64,000 bases of DNA, taken from assembly GCF_013337765.1 (NCBI RefSeq), contig NZ_VBSB01000015.1, forward strand, positions 186,001 through 250,000. The letters run 5' to 3'. Position 1 is the stretch's first letter, and every line of letters starts with the position of its first letter. Below, in pieces: positions 1 to 7,951 of the stretch. The notes below the pieces were generated by a model. It ran no database searches and was not told where the DNA came from. It worked only from the letters and a program-made list of their open reading frames with translations. A program made the translations under genes and the position numbers. The DNA is from Mycolicibacterium sphagni (GTDB lineage: Bacteria > Actinomycetota > Actinomycetes > Mycobacteriales > Mycobacteriaceae).

Positions 1-1
1 G

Positions 2-202
2 ATCGCGCTCGTCAGCTGGCTGGTCATCGCCAGCGGCGTCATTGTGGTGACCTATATCCGGCGTTCCCGAGCCAACGGCCGCTCGGGCCACACCGGCACG
101 GGACACCTCGCCGCGGTCAAAGGGCGCTACGCCCCGACTCCCCTGCCCGAGTGGGCGACCGACGACCAGGACCCAGATTCCGAATCGGACGACCGTCGCT
201 GA
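2..202 (+). CDS. C-terminal end of a membrane protein (partial)
   Basis: The window opens inside this gene, so its start is missing; 66 codons remain before TGA. What is left is one hydrophobic segment (roughly residues 1-17, SWLVIASGVIVV core), a basic stop-transfer stretch (YIRRSRANGR) and a hydrophilic acidic tail ending DSESDDRR. That is the layout of a C-terminal membrane anchor with a cytoplasmic tail. It converges on the next gene with only 4 bases between the two stops. Its position next to an ESX-type cassette is suggestive only. I do not recognise the family. Confidence 0.6.
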   Translation: MALVSWLVIASGVIVVTYIRRSRANGRSGHTGTGHLAAVKGRYAPTPLPEWATDDQDPDSESDDRR

Positions 203-206
203 CGAC

Positions 207-659
207 TCAGGCCGGGCACGCCGCGTTCAGCGCCACCAGTTCGGTGTGTGACTGGGTTTGCATCTCGGCGTAGGTCTTCGCCCACGGCGGTGGCGTCGGC
301 GCCAGCGGACCCGAATCGTCGCTGCGGGCCTGTTGCACCACCGACACCGTCTTGGTGGCCAGGTCGGCAAGACGATGGGCGTGATCGGCCAACGCCGGAT
401 CTTTGATCTCTGCGGCGTACTTCTGCATCTGATCCGCCCACTTCTGGTAATCGCCGACGCTGGCTTCAGTGCCCTTCTCGGGATCGGACGCCGATCCGAT
501 CGCGTGCGACTGCGACCGGTTGTAGTCGATCATCGACCGGACGGTCGCGCAGTCCGAGTTCGACCGATCCGGCAGAAACACCACCAGGGCAACGACCACC
601 GCGGCGACAACAGCTGCAACGCAGGCGATCCAGAGCCCGCTGCGGCGACTAATTGCCAC
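207..659 (-). CDS. Membrane-anchored exported protein, unknown function
   Basis: This 150 aa protein has a basic N-terminus (MAISRRSG) and one strong transmembrane segment at about residues 9-30. The rest is a mostly helical extracytoplasmic domain with Cys37 just after the membrane and Cys148 at the C-terminus, which could form a disulfide. A Pro-rich stretch (PLAPTPPPW) lies near residue 120. The start overlaps the end of the upstream 412 aa gene by 11 bases, so the two are probably translated together as the last part of an EspC-like cassette. The layout suggests a small accessory exported protein, but there is no lipobox at a signal cleavage site and I cannot assign a family. Confidence 0.75.
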   Translation of the reverse strand: MAISRRSGLWIACVAAVVAAVVVALVVFLPDRSNSDCATVRSMIDYNRSQSHAIGSASDPEKGTEASVGDYQKWADQMQKYAAEIKDPALADHAHRLADLATKTVSVVQQARSDDSGPLAPTPPPWAKTYAEMQTQSHTELVALNAACPA

Positions 660-1887
660 GGACGATCACCGGGATTTTCGGGGTGTGTGCACCGGTGACC
701 GGAACGCCGCCTTCGAAGTTGACGGTGCCACCGCACCCGTCCGGCAAGTAGTACGTCGTGTCCATGTTCTTCGCCGACAGAACCGCGATCTCAGGCAACG
801 AGATCGGCTTCCAGTCCTGATTCAGGTTTTGGATTGGGGGCAGCCCCCCGAGATCGCTTTCACCACCAGGATCCAACGGCCGCAGCCCGATGTCACCACC
901 TACCGAGAACCGCGTACTGCGTTGCGACTCATACACGTTCTGCACCCACCGTTGCTGTTGCCAATGACCGTTCTCGTTGACCATTCGGGTCGTCGTCGTC
1001 GCTTCGGTACCCGCGAGCCGGAACTTGTATGCCTCGTCGTACTGCATGGCCGGCGGGTCGATGTCACCGATCCAGCTCTTGCCGGGCGTATACATGCCCG
1101 TCGACGGTCCGTCTTTCAGCGCGGTGCCGTCGGGGTAGGGACGGTATTCCGGCTTCAACGGCGGTGGCTGTCCGACATACGGCGGCGGCGGAGGCACATC
1201 CTCCCAATGGCCGAACCGCTCGTCACCCACCGCCCAATCCCGAGGGTCTGCCGAGCTGCCGGGCTGCGGCGGAGGCGGCGGTTCGGCGCCTTCCCTGACG
1301 TCCAGTGGGCGAGTGGTGCGGTCATCTGCGCCGCCACCGTCACCCGGCTTCTCGTCGAAGCCGAGCGCACTGACGCCACCGCCCGCGGCGGCGATCTTGC
1401 CCGCGGCCTGCTGATCGAGCGCCGCGAGCGTCCCCGCGCGCTCGCGGATTTCGGTGGCGAACCCGACAGCCTGCGATTGCCGAGCCGCGAAGGCCGCCGC
1501 GGAGCCGACGCCTCCCGGGTACGTCACCGAAAGGTCTTCTCCCACAGTGAATCCCGCGGCCCGCGCGTCCTGGATCGCGGACAACACCCGCTGCTTTGCC
1601 GCTTCCAGCTCGCGAGCCGCACCGCGCGCAGCACTGGCCGAGTTGTGCAGCTGGTCGGCGACCCCGATGACCTTGAGCCGGTCTGCGTACGCCCGCTCCT
1701 GGGCGGCCTCAGCCGCTTCTCCGACCCACGGCGTTCCGCCGGGAGCGGCCATCTGGTCGGACACTCGGGAGAAGACGGACTCCCAGGTGTTCGCCGTCGC
1801 GCTCCAATGGTCGGCGGCCGTGGTGAGGTGCGCTGTGTCCCACGCCTTGATCTGCGACAGGCTCGGAACGGGACTCGACGCCGGCAT
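649..1887 (-). CDS. Probable ESX-associated helical/Pro-rich protein
   Basis: A 412 aa protein without signal peptide or membrane segment. Residues 1-170 look like a helical bundle rich in Ala, Glu and Gln, with several Trp residues (KAWDTAHL, DHWSATANTWESVF, GTPWVGEAAEAAQ), as in WXG100/EspB/PPE-like type VII secretion substrates. Residues about 185-260 are Pro/Gly-rich linkers (PPPPPQPG, PPPPPYVGQPPPLKPEY). The C-terminal part contains a GCGG motif and ends in VIVRGN. Its ATG directly follows the stop of the EspC-like gene with no gap. A role as a secreted partner of the upstream small protein is inferred from this arrangement. I see no recognisable toxin catalytic motif. Confidence 0.75.
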   Translation of the reverse strand: MPASSPVPSLSQIKAWDTAHLTTAADHWSATANTWESVFSRVSDQMAAPGGTPWVGEAAEAAQERAYADRLKVIGVADQLHNSASAARGAARELEAAKQRVLSAIQDARAAGFTVGEDLSVTYPGGVGSAAAFAARQSQAVGFATEIRERAGTLAALDQQAAGKIAAAGGGVSALGFDEKPGDGGGADDRTTRPLDVREGAEPPPPPQPGSSADPRDWAVGDERFGHWEDVPPPPPYVGQPPPLKPEYRPYPDGTALKDGPSTGMYTPGKSWIGDIDPPAMQYDEAYKFRLAGTEATTTTRMVNENGHWQQQRWVQNVYESQRSTRFSVGGDIGLRPLDPGGESDLGGLPPIQNLNQDWKPISLPEIAVLSAKNMDTTYYLPDGCGGTVNFEGGVPVTGAHTPKIPVIVRGN

Positions 1888-2157
1888 CTAGAGCCTCAGC
1901 TCGTCGGCCGCACCAACCTCGTGCTGCTCGTAGGACGACGCCGCCTCGGCGACCTTGGCGGCCGTCGCTCCCATCCGTGCGACGAGCGCCGCCGCAGCGG
2001 CGTCGACATCCGCGTGAAGGGCCTGCACCGCGGCTGCGGTGGCTTGACCCGAGAGGCCACTGACGGCCGGCGCGGCGGTTTCCAGTTCGCCCGCTGCGGC
2101 CGCGCACGCGGCGGCGTGCTGTTGCAGGCCTGCAGCACTCGCCTTGAGAACGCCCAT
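1888..2157 (-). CDS. EspC-like small ESX substrate
   Basis: An 89 aa Ala-rich helical protein: GVLKASAAGLQQHAAACAAAA, then a Gly/Ser turn (PAVSGLSGQ), then a second long helix (AAVQALHADVDAAAAALVAR) and an ASSYEQHE segment near the C-terminus. Length, helix-turn-helix layout and the aromatic-acidic YEQHE end resemble the EspC/WXG100-type family of small proteins exported as pairs by ESX systems. ATG at 2157 is chosen because the extension upstream lacks this composition. It is the first gene of a three-gene minus-strand cassette and is divergent from gpsA. Assignment is by architecture; no ESX core gene lies in the window. Confidence 0.65.
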   Translation of the reverse strand: MGVLKASAAGLQQHAAACAAAAGELETAAPAVSGLSGQATAAAVQALHADVDAAAAALVARMGATAAKVAEAASSYEQHEVGAADELRL

Positions 2158-2252
2158 GGCCCGACTATAGATCTGTTTGCTGAGCTGCGGCGTCGCATCG
2201 CAGTTGCCGAACTCCACATGAACAACGGGGTGTTCGCCATACCCTGAACGCC

Positions 2253-3278
2253 ATGACGTCTGCGCGCCGCGAACCCAAGGTTGTCGTACTCGGTGGCGGA
2301 TCCTGGGGCACCACCGTCGCATCCATCTGCGCCCGCCGGGGGCCGACGCTGCAGTGGGTGCGCTCGGAGGAGACCGCCAAGGACATCAACGAGAACCACC
2401 GCAATTCCCGTTACTTGGGTGATGACGTCGAACTGTCGGAAACCCTGCGCGCCACCACCGATTTCACCGAGGCCGCCAACTGCGCCGACGTCGTCGTCAT
2501 GGGCGTACCCTCGCACGGATTCCGCGGCGTACTCGCCGAGCTGAGCAAGGAACTGCGCCCATGGGTGCCCGTCGTGAGCCTGGTCAAGGGCCTCGAACAG
2601 GGCACCAACATGCGGATGAGCCAAGTCATCGACGAGGTTCTGCCCGGCCACCCGGCCGGCATCCTCGCCGGCCCGAATATCGCGCGCGAGGTCGCCGACG
2701 GGTATGCGGCCGCGGCAGTGCTGGCCATGCCGGATCAGCACCTGGCCGCCAACCTCGCGAAGATGTTCCGCACCAAGCGGTTCCGCGTCTACACCACCGA
2801 CGACGTCGTCGGCGTCGAGATTGCCGGCGCGCTCAAGAACGTCTACGCCATCGCCGTCGGCATGGGCTACTCGCTCGGTATCGGCGAGAACACGCGGGCG
2901 CTGGTGATGGCCCGCGCTGTGCGCGAGATGTCGCGACTGGGTGAGGCCATCGGCGGGCACCGCGACACCTTCTCCGGCCTGGCCGGCATGGGCGACCTCA
3001 TCGTGACCTGCACGTCCAAGCGCAGCCGCAACCGCCACGTCGGCGAAGAATTGGGCTCAGGCAAGACCATTGAGGAGATCATCGCCTCGATGAATCAGGT
3101 CGCCGAGGGTGTCAAGGCCGCCAGCGTGATCATGGAGTTCGCCGAAAAGTACGGACTGAACATGCCGATCGCCCGTGAAGTCGATGCCGTGGTCAATCAC
3201 GGCGCCAACGTCGAGCAGGCCTACCGCGGCCTGATGGCCGAGAAGCCCGGCCACGAGGTCAACGACTCACACTTCTAG
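2253..3278 (+). CDS. gpsA: NAD(P)-dependent glycerol-3-phosphate dehydrogenase
   Basis: Reduces dihydroxyacetone phosphate to sn-glycerol-3-phosphate, the backbone for phospholipids, in the cytoplasm. The 341 aa length fits the family. The N-terminal Rossmann fold carries GGGSWGTT (about residues 14-21). The catalytic Lys lies in GALKNVYAIAVG near residue 192, and the SKRSRNRHVG segment near residue 254 matches the conserved substrate/NAD-binding RN motif. The N-terminal extension MTSARREP precedes the first beta strand. It is divergent from the EspC-like cassette. By gene order it corresponds to gpdA1 (Rv0564c) of M. tuberculosis. Confidence 0.95.
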   Translation: MTSARREPKVVVLGGGSWGTTVASICARRGPTLQWVRSEETAKDINENHRNSRYLGDDVELSETLRATTDFTEAANCADVVVMGVPSHGFRGVLAELSKELRPWVPVVSLVKGLEQGTNMRMSQVIDEVLPGHPAGILAGPNIAREVADGYAAAAVLAMPDQHLAANLAKMFRTKRFRVYTTDDVVGVEIAGALKNVYAIAVGMGYSLGIGENTRALVMARAVREMSRLGEAIGGHRDTFSGLAGMGDLIVTCTSKRSRNRHVGEELGSGKTIEEIIASMNQVAEGVKAASVIMEFAEKYGLNMPIAREVDAVVNHGANVEQAYRGLMAEKPGHEVNDSHF

Positions 3279-3284
3279 CGCGAC

Positions 3285-3836
3285 TCAACCCGGGAACGAC
3301 GGGAACAGCGGGTTGCCGTTCTTCGGCCGATCCAGCATCGGGCTGGGACCCGACGTGAATGTGGCCCCGGGGCCGACGACGAAGCCGACTTGATCGTGGT
3401 TGTTCACACACGCGACGGTGCCGCCGCCGTCGACACCGCAGCTGACGTCACGAAAGCTCAGCCGCGTATTCGGTGGCAACGGCTTGACGTCACCGGCCGC
3501 CGCGTAGATCGACGCGCCCGTACTCGAGAATCCCGGCTCTCCGGAGGGGCCCGCACTGACCAGATTCGCGCCGCCCGGCGCACCGGGTAGCGCACCGCTG
3601 CAGCCGTAGCTGCCGTTCCCCTTGTCCAGAACGCAGACCACACCGGGCGGACCCGCGAACGCGTACCAGTTGCCGCCCATCGCCGTGTACGCCGCCGGGC
3701 TCACCGGCGTGTAGGCGTTGACGTTGGGAAGGACGGGGGCCGGCGCCGGCTCAGGGTCGGCCGTGGCCACACCCGGTACGCCGATCGCAGCTGCCCCCGC
3801 AGCGCTCACCAGGCCGATCAGGATTCTGCTCAGCAT
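3285..3836 (-). CDS. Secreted protein, unknown function
   Basis: A 183 aa protein with a clear signal peptide: MLSRILIGLVSAAGAAAIGV followed by a cleavage site around ATADPEP. The mature part is Gly/Pro-rich with four Cys residues (VVCVLDKG, YGCSGALPG, VSCGVDGG, VACVNNHD) that could form two disulfides. ATG at 3836 is preferred over the two GTG codons just upstream because AGGGTG sits at a proper distance before it. It converges with gpsA, 6 bases apart. The small disulfide-bonded secreted format is common in mycobacteria. I cannot name a function. Confidence 0.8.
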   Translation of the reverse strand: MLSRILIGLVSAAGAAAIGVPGVATADPEPAPAPVLPNVNAYTPVSPAAYTAMGGNWYAFAGPPGVVCVLDKGNGSYGCSGALPGAPGGANLVSAGPSGEPGFSSTGASIYAAAGDVKPLPPNTRLSFRDVSCGVDGGGTVACVNNHDQVGFVVGPGATFTSGPSPMLDRPKNGNPLFPSFPG

Positions 3837-4014
3837 CACCACACCCTACGTAAGCGCCGCTGGCGGCGCAGTCTGCACACGTACCTCGTCCTTCGACCGG
3901 ACCACCCCGATTCGTTACCGTGTCGAGCCATTCCGACTGGCACGTTCGCGTCAATTTGGGCTGGCCGCGGCCTACACTAAAGCGATTCCGAGTTTGACCT
4001 GGAGAGGCCGTTCG

Positions 4015-4947
4015 GTGCGCAGGCACATGACTAGGCCGCTGCGCGGAGGCGCGGCGGTGGTCAGCCTCGCCCTCGCAACCATGGTCCTCGCCGCGACACA
4101 CCCACAGACCGTCAGCACTCCCGTCGTCGGCCTGGCCGCGATGGTCTTCGATAACACCGCTGCCAACCCCGTCGGTGACGCGATGGTCGGCATCTTCAAC
4201 TACAAGGCGTTGCAGACCGAACCCGACAGCGGGGTGTTGTCCATCGGCGGCGGCTCAGACGACGCCGCCACCCTCGCCGAACTCCTGGACTCGACCGATC
4301 CGTCGACCAACGAATTCCACATCAACTACGAATTCGACGCCCGCGCAAAGGTTCAGGTACTTACCGTCTTCACCGACGGCAACGTGCTGACCAAGCACGA
4401 CGCCAAACGGCCCGTCGACAACGCCGGTGGTATCGACTGCACCGGCGCCATGATCTGCCACACCGATCCGCGCACCCAGACCACCACCGTCACCTACCCC
4501 GACGGCGTCGTGGCGGTTGTCGAACGCATGAATGACTTTGCCATCGAGGCCTCCAAGGCGCTCGGCGCGGCCGTACTCGGCCACCTCAACCCGCCCCGCA
4601 GCGACGCACCCGCGCCCGAGGCTCCGCCGCAGTCTCCCCCGCCGGCGTCAGCGCCCACCGACCCCGCTCCCGCGGCGGCGCCGGCGGCTGACGACCCGCC
4701 AGCAGCGCCCGCCGCCAGCACCGGACCCCGCCTCAACGTGGTGCGGCCGGCACCGGACTTCACCCCAGGGCGTCCCGGATCGTCGACCACCTCGCCCGGG
4801 TCCAAATTCGACCTGTCCGATACGACCGACAAGTTCGTCAACGACGTGTTGACCCAGGTTTCAGACACCGTGAATCGGTTGTTCAGCCGCCCCAACGCAC
4901 CCTCGGGGACCGGCAAGGTGGGTAAGCCGCCGTCGCCCGGCGAATAG
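4015..4947 (+). CDS. Exported protein with Pro/Ala-rich C-terminal region
   Basis: GTG at 4015 is chosen because GGAGAGG lies 7 bases before it; ATG at 4027 is an alternative. The 310 aa product begins with a basic stretch and a hydrophobic signal segment (GGAAVVSLALATMVLAATH). A compact domain spans about residues 40-190 and includes a CTGAMICH segment whose two Cys may pair. A disordered Pro/Ala region follows (about 195-250), then a helical tail. The open frame continues about 300 bases upstream of 4015, but that part overlaps the neighbouring signal-peptide gene and its codon pattern looks non-coding. I do not recognise the family. Confidence 0.75.
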   Translation: MRRHMTRPLRGGAAVVSLALATMVLAATHPQTVSTPVVGLAAMVFDNTAANPVGDAMVGIFNYKALQTEPDSGVLSIGGGSDDAATLAELLDSTDPSTNEFHINYEFDARAKVQVLTVFTDGNVLTKHDAKRPVDNAGGIDCTGAMICHTDPRTQTTTVTYPDGVVAVVERMNDFAIEASKALGAAVLGHLNPPRSDAPAPEAPPQSPPPASAPTDPAPAAAPAADDPPAAPAASTGPRLNVVRPAPDFTPGRPGSSTTSPGSKFDLSDTTDKFVNDVLTQVSDTVNRLFSRPNAPSGTGKVGKPPSPGE

Positions 4948-5062
4948 TGATCGGCGACACCCATCAGGTGTAAAAGTCACCGGATCGGGAAACGCAACGA
5001 CGGACCCTGTGCTTGACGCACACCAAACGAGCGCCACGACAAGGCAATTCGCGACAACGACC

Positions 5063-5986
5063 ATGAACTCAATCACAACGACGTACCTAGCTGCCGTCAA
5101 TTGGCAGGACTTCTGGACCGGACAACTCGGCGAGTGGCTGCGCACCAAGGGTTTGCACATCGTGCTGGTGATCGCCGCCGCCCTGCTGGCCACCCGGCTC
5201 TTCCGGTGGATCGCCGGCAAGATCGCGCGCCGTCTCGACAGCGGCGAGGAGCTGGTGCGCTCGGAAGGCGCCAAGCACCGCGCCGCCGTCGCCTCGGTGA
5301 TCTCCTCGGTGTTGATCGCCGTTCTCTACGTGTTGGTCGCCGTCGACCTCTTCGACCAGCTGGGCCTGCCGATCGGCTCTCTTGTCGCACCGGCCGCGGT
5401 GCTGGGCGCCGCACTGGGTTTCGGTGCCCAGCGGATCGTTCAGGACCTGCTCAGCGGGTTCTTCATCATCACCGAGAAGCAATACGGCTTCGGCGATCTG
5501 GTGGCGTTGACCGTCACCGGATCGTCCACCGAGGCGCAAGGCACCGTGGAGGACGTCACCCTGCGGGTGACCAAGCTGCGCACCAGCGACGGCGAGGTGT
5601 TCACCATCCCCAACGGCCAGATCGTCAAGGCGTTGAACCTGTCCAAGGACTGGGCCCGCGCCGTCGTCGACATCCCGGTGCCCACCAGCGCGGACCTCAA
5701 CAAGGTCAACGACGTCCTGCACGACGTCGCATCGGCGGCGACCACCGATGCCCGGCTGGACCAATTGCTGCTCGACGAGCCCTCACTGATGGGCGTGGAG
5801 AGCATCAAGCTGGACACCGTCAACCTGCGGATGGTGGCCCGCACTCTGCCGGGCAAGCAGTTCGAGGTCGGCCGAGTGCTGCGGGCCATGGTGTTGCGTT
5901 CGCTGCGTCAGGCCGGAATCGCCAGCCCCACCAAGCCGACGACGGTCGAGGCGATCACCCACTCAGGCTCGAGCGAAGGGGTCTAG
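5063..5986 (+). CDS. Small-conductance mechanosensitive channel (MscS family)
   Basis: Tension-gated membrane channel that releases solutes on osmotic downshock. With ATG at 5063 the product is 307 aa; GTG at 5009 would add 18 residues and neither start has a clear ribosome site. Transmembrane segments lie near residues 32-48, 82-102 and 108-130. The pore helix is followed by the MscS hallmark GAALGFGAQRIVQDLLSGFFIITE, then the beta domain with RVTKLRTSDGEVFTIPNG. The C-terminal alpha/beta domain is of normal length. It converges with htpX, with stops overlapping by 4 bases. Confidence 0.9.
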   Translation: MNSITTTYLAAVNWQDFWTGQLGEWLRTKGLHIVLVIAAALLATRLFRWIAGKIARRLDSGEELVRSEGAKHRAAVASVISSVLIAVLYVLVAVDLFDQLGLPIGSLVAPAAVLGAALGFGAQRIVQDLLSGFFIITEKQYGFGDLVALTVTGSSTEAQGTVEDVTLRVTKLRTSDGEVFTIPNGQIVKALNLSKDWARAVVDIPVPTSADLNKVNDVLHDVASAATTDARLDQLLLDEPSLMGVESIKLDTVNLRMVARTLPGKQFEVGRVLRAMVLRSLRQAGIASPTKPTTVEAITHSGSSEGV

Positions 5987-6849
5987 TACCCGGCCATCTT
6001 CTCGAGCCGGGCGATCCGATCCTGGACCGGCGGATGAGTGGAGAACAGCTTGCCGATCTTCTCGCTGGCGCGGAACGGGCTGGCGATCATCAGGTGCGCC
6101 TGATCGGCCAGCTGCGGCTCCGGGGGCAGCGGCGCGTTCTCCACCCCGCCACTGATCTTGCGCAGCGCCGACGCCAGCGCCAGCGGGTCACCGGAGAGCT
6201 CCGCCCCGGACGCATCGGCCTGGTACTCCCGCGAACGGGACACCGCCATCCGGATGACCGTCGCGGCGATCGGACCGAGCAGTGAAACCAACAGCAGGGC
6301 AAAGGGATTCGCGCCGCCTTCGCGGTTGCCGCCGCTGAACATCCCGGCGAACAAAGCGATGTTGGCCAGCGCGGTGATCACCGAGGCCAGCGCACCGGCC
6401 ACGCACGAGATCAGGATGTCGCGGTTGTAGACGTGCGAGAGTTCGTGGCCCAGCACCGCGCGCAGTTCACGCTCAGTGAGCAGGTCGAGGATCCCGGTCG
6501 TCACACACACCGCGGCGTTGCGCGGGTTGCGACCGGTGGCGAAGGCGTTCGGGTTGGCGGTGTCGCTGATGTAGAGCCGCGGCATCGGCTGATGGGCGGT
6601 GGTGGCCAGCTCGCGCACCATGGCGTAGATCTGCGGGGCCTGCACCTCGTTGATCGGCTGGGCGTGCATGGCGCGCAGCGCGAGCTTGTCGGAGTTGAAG
6701 TACACGTAGACGTTCATGCCGATGGCGAACACCAGGGCCAGGAACATGACGTTGCGACCGAACAGCGAACCTATGAAGACGATCAGCGCCGACATTCCGA
6801 CAAGCAGCATGAACGTCTTCAACGAGTTGGCGGCAGGATGCCAAGTCAT
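5983..6849 (-). CDS. htpX: Membrane zinc metalloprotease HtpX
   Basis: Membrane-bound M48 protease that degrades damaged membrane proteins. The 288 aa length fits the family. Two N-terminal membrane segments lie at about residues 10-50. The zinc site HELSH is in AVLGHELSHVYNRD near residue 135, with the third ligand Glu in SREYQADASGAEL near residue 210. Two further hydrophobic segments (about 150-200) separate these. The conserved C-terminal FSTHPPVQDRI motif is present. By gene order it corresponds to Rv0563. It is followed at a distance by the polyprenyl synthase gene on the same strand. Confidence 0.95.
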   Translation of the reverse strand: MTWHPAANSLKTFMLLVGMSALIVFIGSLFGRNVMFLALVFAIGMNVYVYFNSDKLALRAMHAQPINEVQAPQIYAMVRELATTAHQPMPRLYISDTANPNAFATGRNPRNAAVCVTTGILDLLTERELRAVLGHELSHVYNRDILISCVAGALASVITALANIALFAGMFSGGNREGGANPFALLLVSLLGPIAATVIRMAVSRSREYQADASGAELSGDPLALASALRKISGGVENAPLPPEPQLADQAHLMIASPFRASEKIGKLFSTHPPVQDRIARLEKMAGY

Positions 6850-6923
6850 GAATTCCTCCTACGAGCAAACGCACTCTCCGGGAGATTAACGCCTCGAACC
6901 GACTGCTAGGTTCCGCGAACCGC

Positions 6924-7931
6924 TTAGCCGTGCCGGTTGATTGTGTAGTCCATCAACGACGCCAGTGCACGACGGCCCGGCCCGTCGGGCAACCCGGCCA
7001 GCTCCTCACCGGCCTGTTCGGCATACCGCTGGACAGTGGCCTTGGCTTTGACGATGCCCTCCCCGGAACGCAGCAGCGCCAGCGCTTCGGCCAGTGCGTC
7101 GTCGTCTTCGATCGGGCCTCTCACCAATTCCCGCAGCCGGTCGGCGTCGCGACCGGTCTCATTCAAGGCATACAGCACCGGAAGGGTGTGCACGCCTTCC
7201 CGCAGGTCGGTGCCCGGTAGCTTGCCCGACTCGTCGGGGTCACTGTCGATGTCGATGATGTCGTCGGAGATCTGGAACGCGGTGCCGACGATGCCACCGA
7301 GCCGGCTCAGCCGCTCCACATGATCATCGGTGGCGCCGGCGAAGGTGCCTCCGAAACGGCCCGACGCCGCGATCAGGCAGGCGGTCTTCTCATAGACCAC
7401 CTTCAGGTAATGGTCGACCGGATCCACACCAGAGGTGTTGCCCTTGGTCTCACGCATCTGGCCCGTCACCAGCTGGGCGAACGTCTCGGCGATGATGCGC
7501 ACCGCGTCCGGACCGAGCCGGCTCACCAGCCGCGATGCCGTCGCGAACAGATAGTCGCCGGCCAGGATCGCGATGTTGTTGCCCCAGCGGGCGTTCGCAC
7601 TGGGCGCCCCGCGGCGCATCTGCGCCTCGTCCATCACGTCGTCGTGGTACAGCGTCGCCAGGTGCACCAGCTCGATCACCGCGCCGGCCACCGTGACCTG
7701 CCAGGCGTCCGGATCGGGGCCGATCTGCGCGGAGAGCACGGTGAACAGCGGCCGGAACCGCTTGCCGCCGGCCTCGAAGAGATGCACGACAGCCTCGGTC
7801 ATCAGCTCGTCGCCGCCGCGCAGTTCGGTGCTCATCAGCTCTTCGACACGGCCCACCCCGTCGCGGACGCTCTTGGCGAACGCGGGGTCACCAAAGTCCA
7901 CCCCTGCTACCACCGTCGCCGGAGTACTCAC
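6924..7931 (-). CDS. grcC1: Polyprenyl diphosphate synthase (GrcC1-type)
   Basis: Trans-prenyltransferase that condenses isopentenyl diphosphate units; in this setting it most likely makes the menaquinone side chain. The 335 aa product has the first aspartate-rich motif in LYHDDVMDEAQMRRGAP (about residues 92-108) and the second in QISDDIIDIDSDPDESG (about 221-237), plus the GxKxxRP motif GGKRFRP near residue 54. The GTG start at 7931 is only 20 bases from the divergent menJ ATG, so the two promoters must be interleaved or the mRNAs leaderless. By gene order it corresponds to Rv0562. Chain length cannot be read from the sequence by eye. Confidence 0.92.
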   Translation of the reverse strand: MSTPATVVAGVDFGDPAFAKSVRDGVGRVEELMSTELRGGDELMTEAVVHLFEAGGKRFRPLFTVLSAQIGPDPDAWQVTVAGAVIELVHLATLYHDDVMDEAQMRRGAPSANARWGNNIAILAGDYLFATASRLVSRLGPDAVRIIAETFAQLVTGQMRETKGNTSGVDPVDHYLKVVYEKTACLIAASGRFGGTFAGATDDHVERLSRLGGIVGTAFQISDDIIDIDSDPDESGKLPGTDLREGVHTLPVLYALNETGRDADRLRELVRGPIEDDDALAEALALLRSGEGIVKAKATVQRYAEQAGEELAGLPDGPGRRALASLMDYTINRHG

Positions 7932-7951
7932 CCTGCCAACATACTGGGGAC

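Noticed and set aside
649..1887. The 412 aa protein as a polymorphic toxin
   Set aside because: No catalytic toxin motif was visible, and the small gene behind it has a membrane anchor, unlike a cytoplasmic immunity protein.
685..2247. A 520-codon plus-strand frame opposite the ESX-like cassette
   Set aside because: Arg-rich composition and lack of domain features; the minus-strand genes have helical and Pro-rich patterns and tight junctions.
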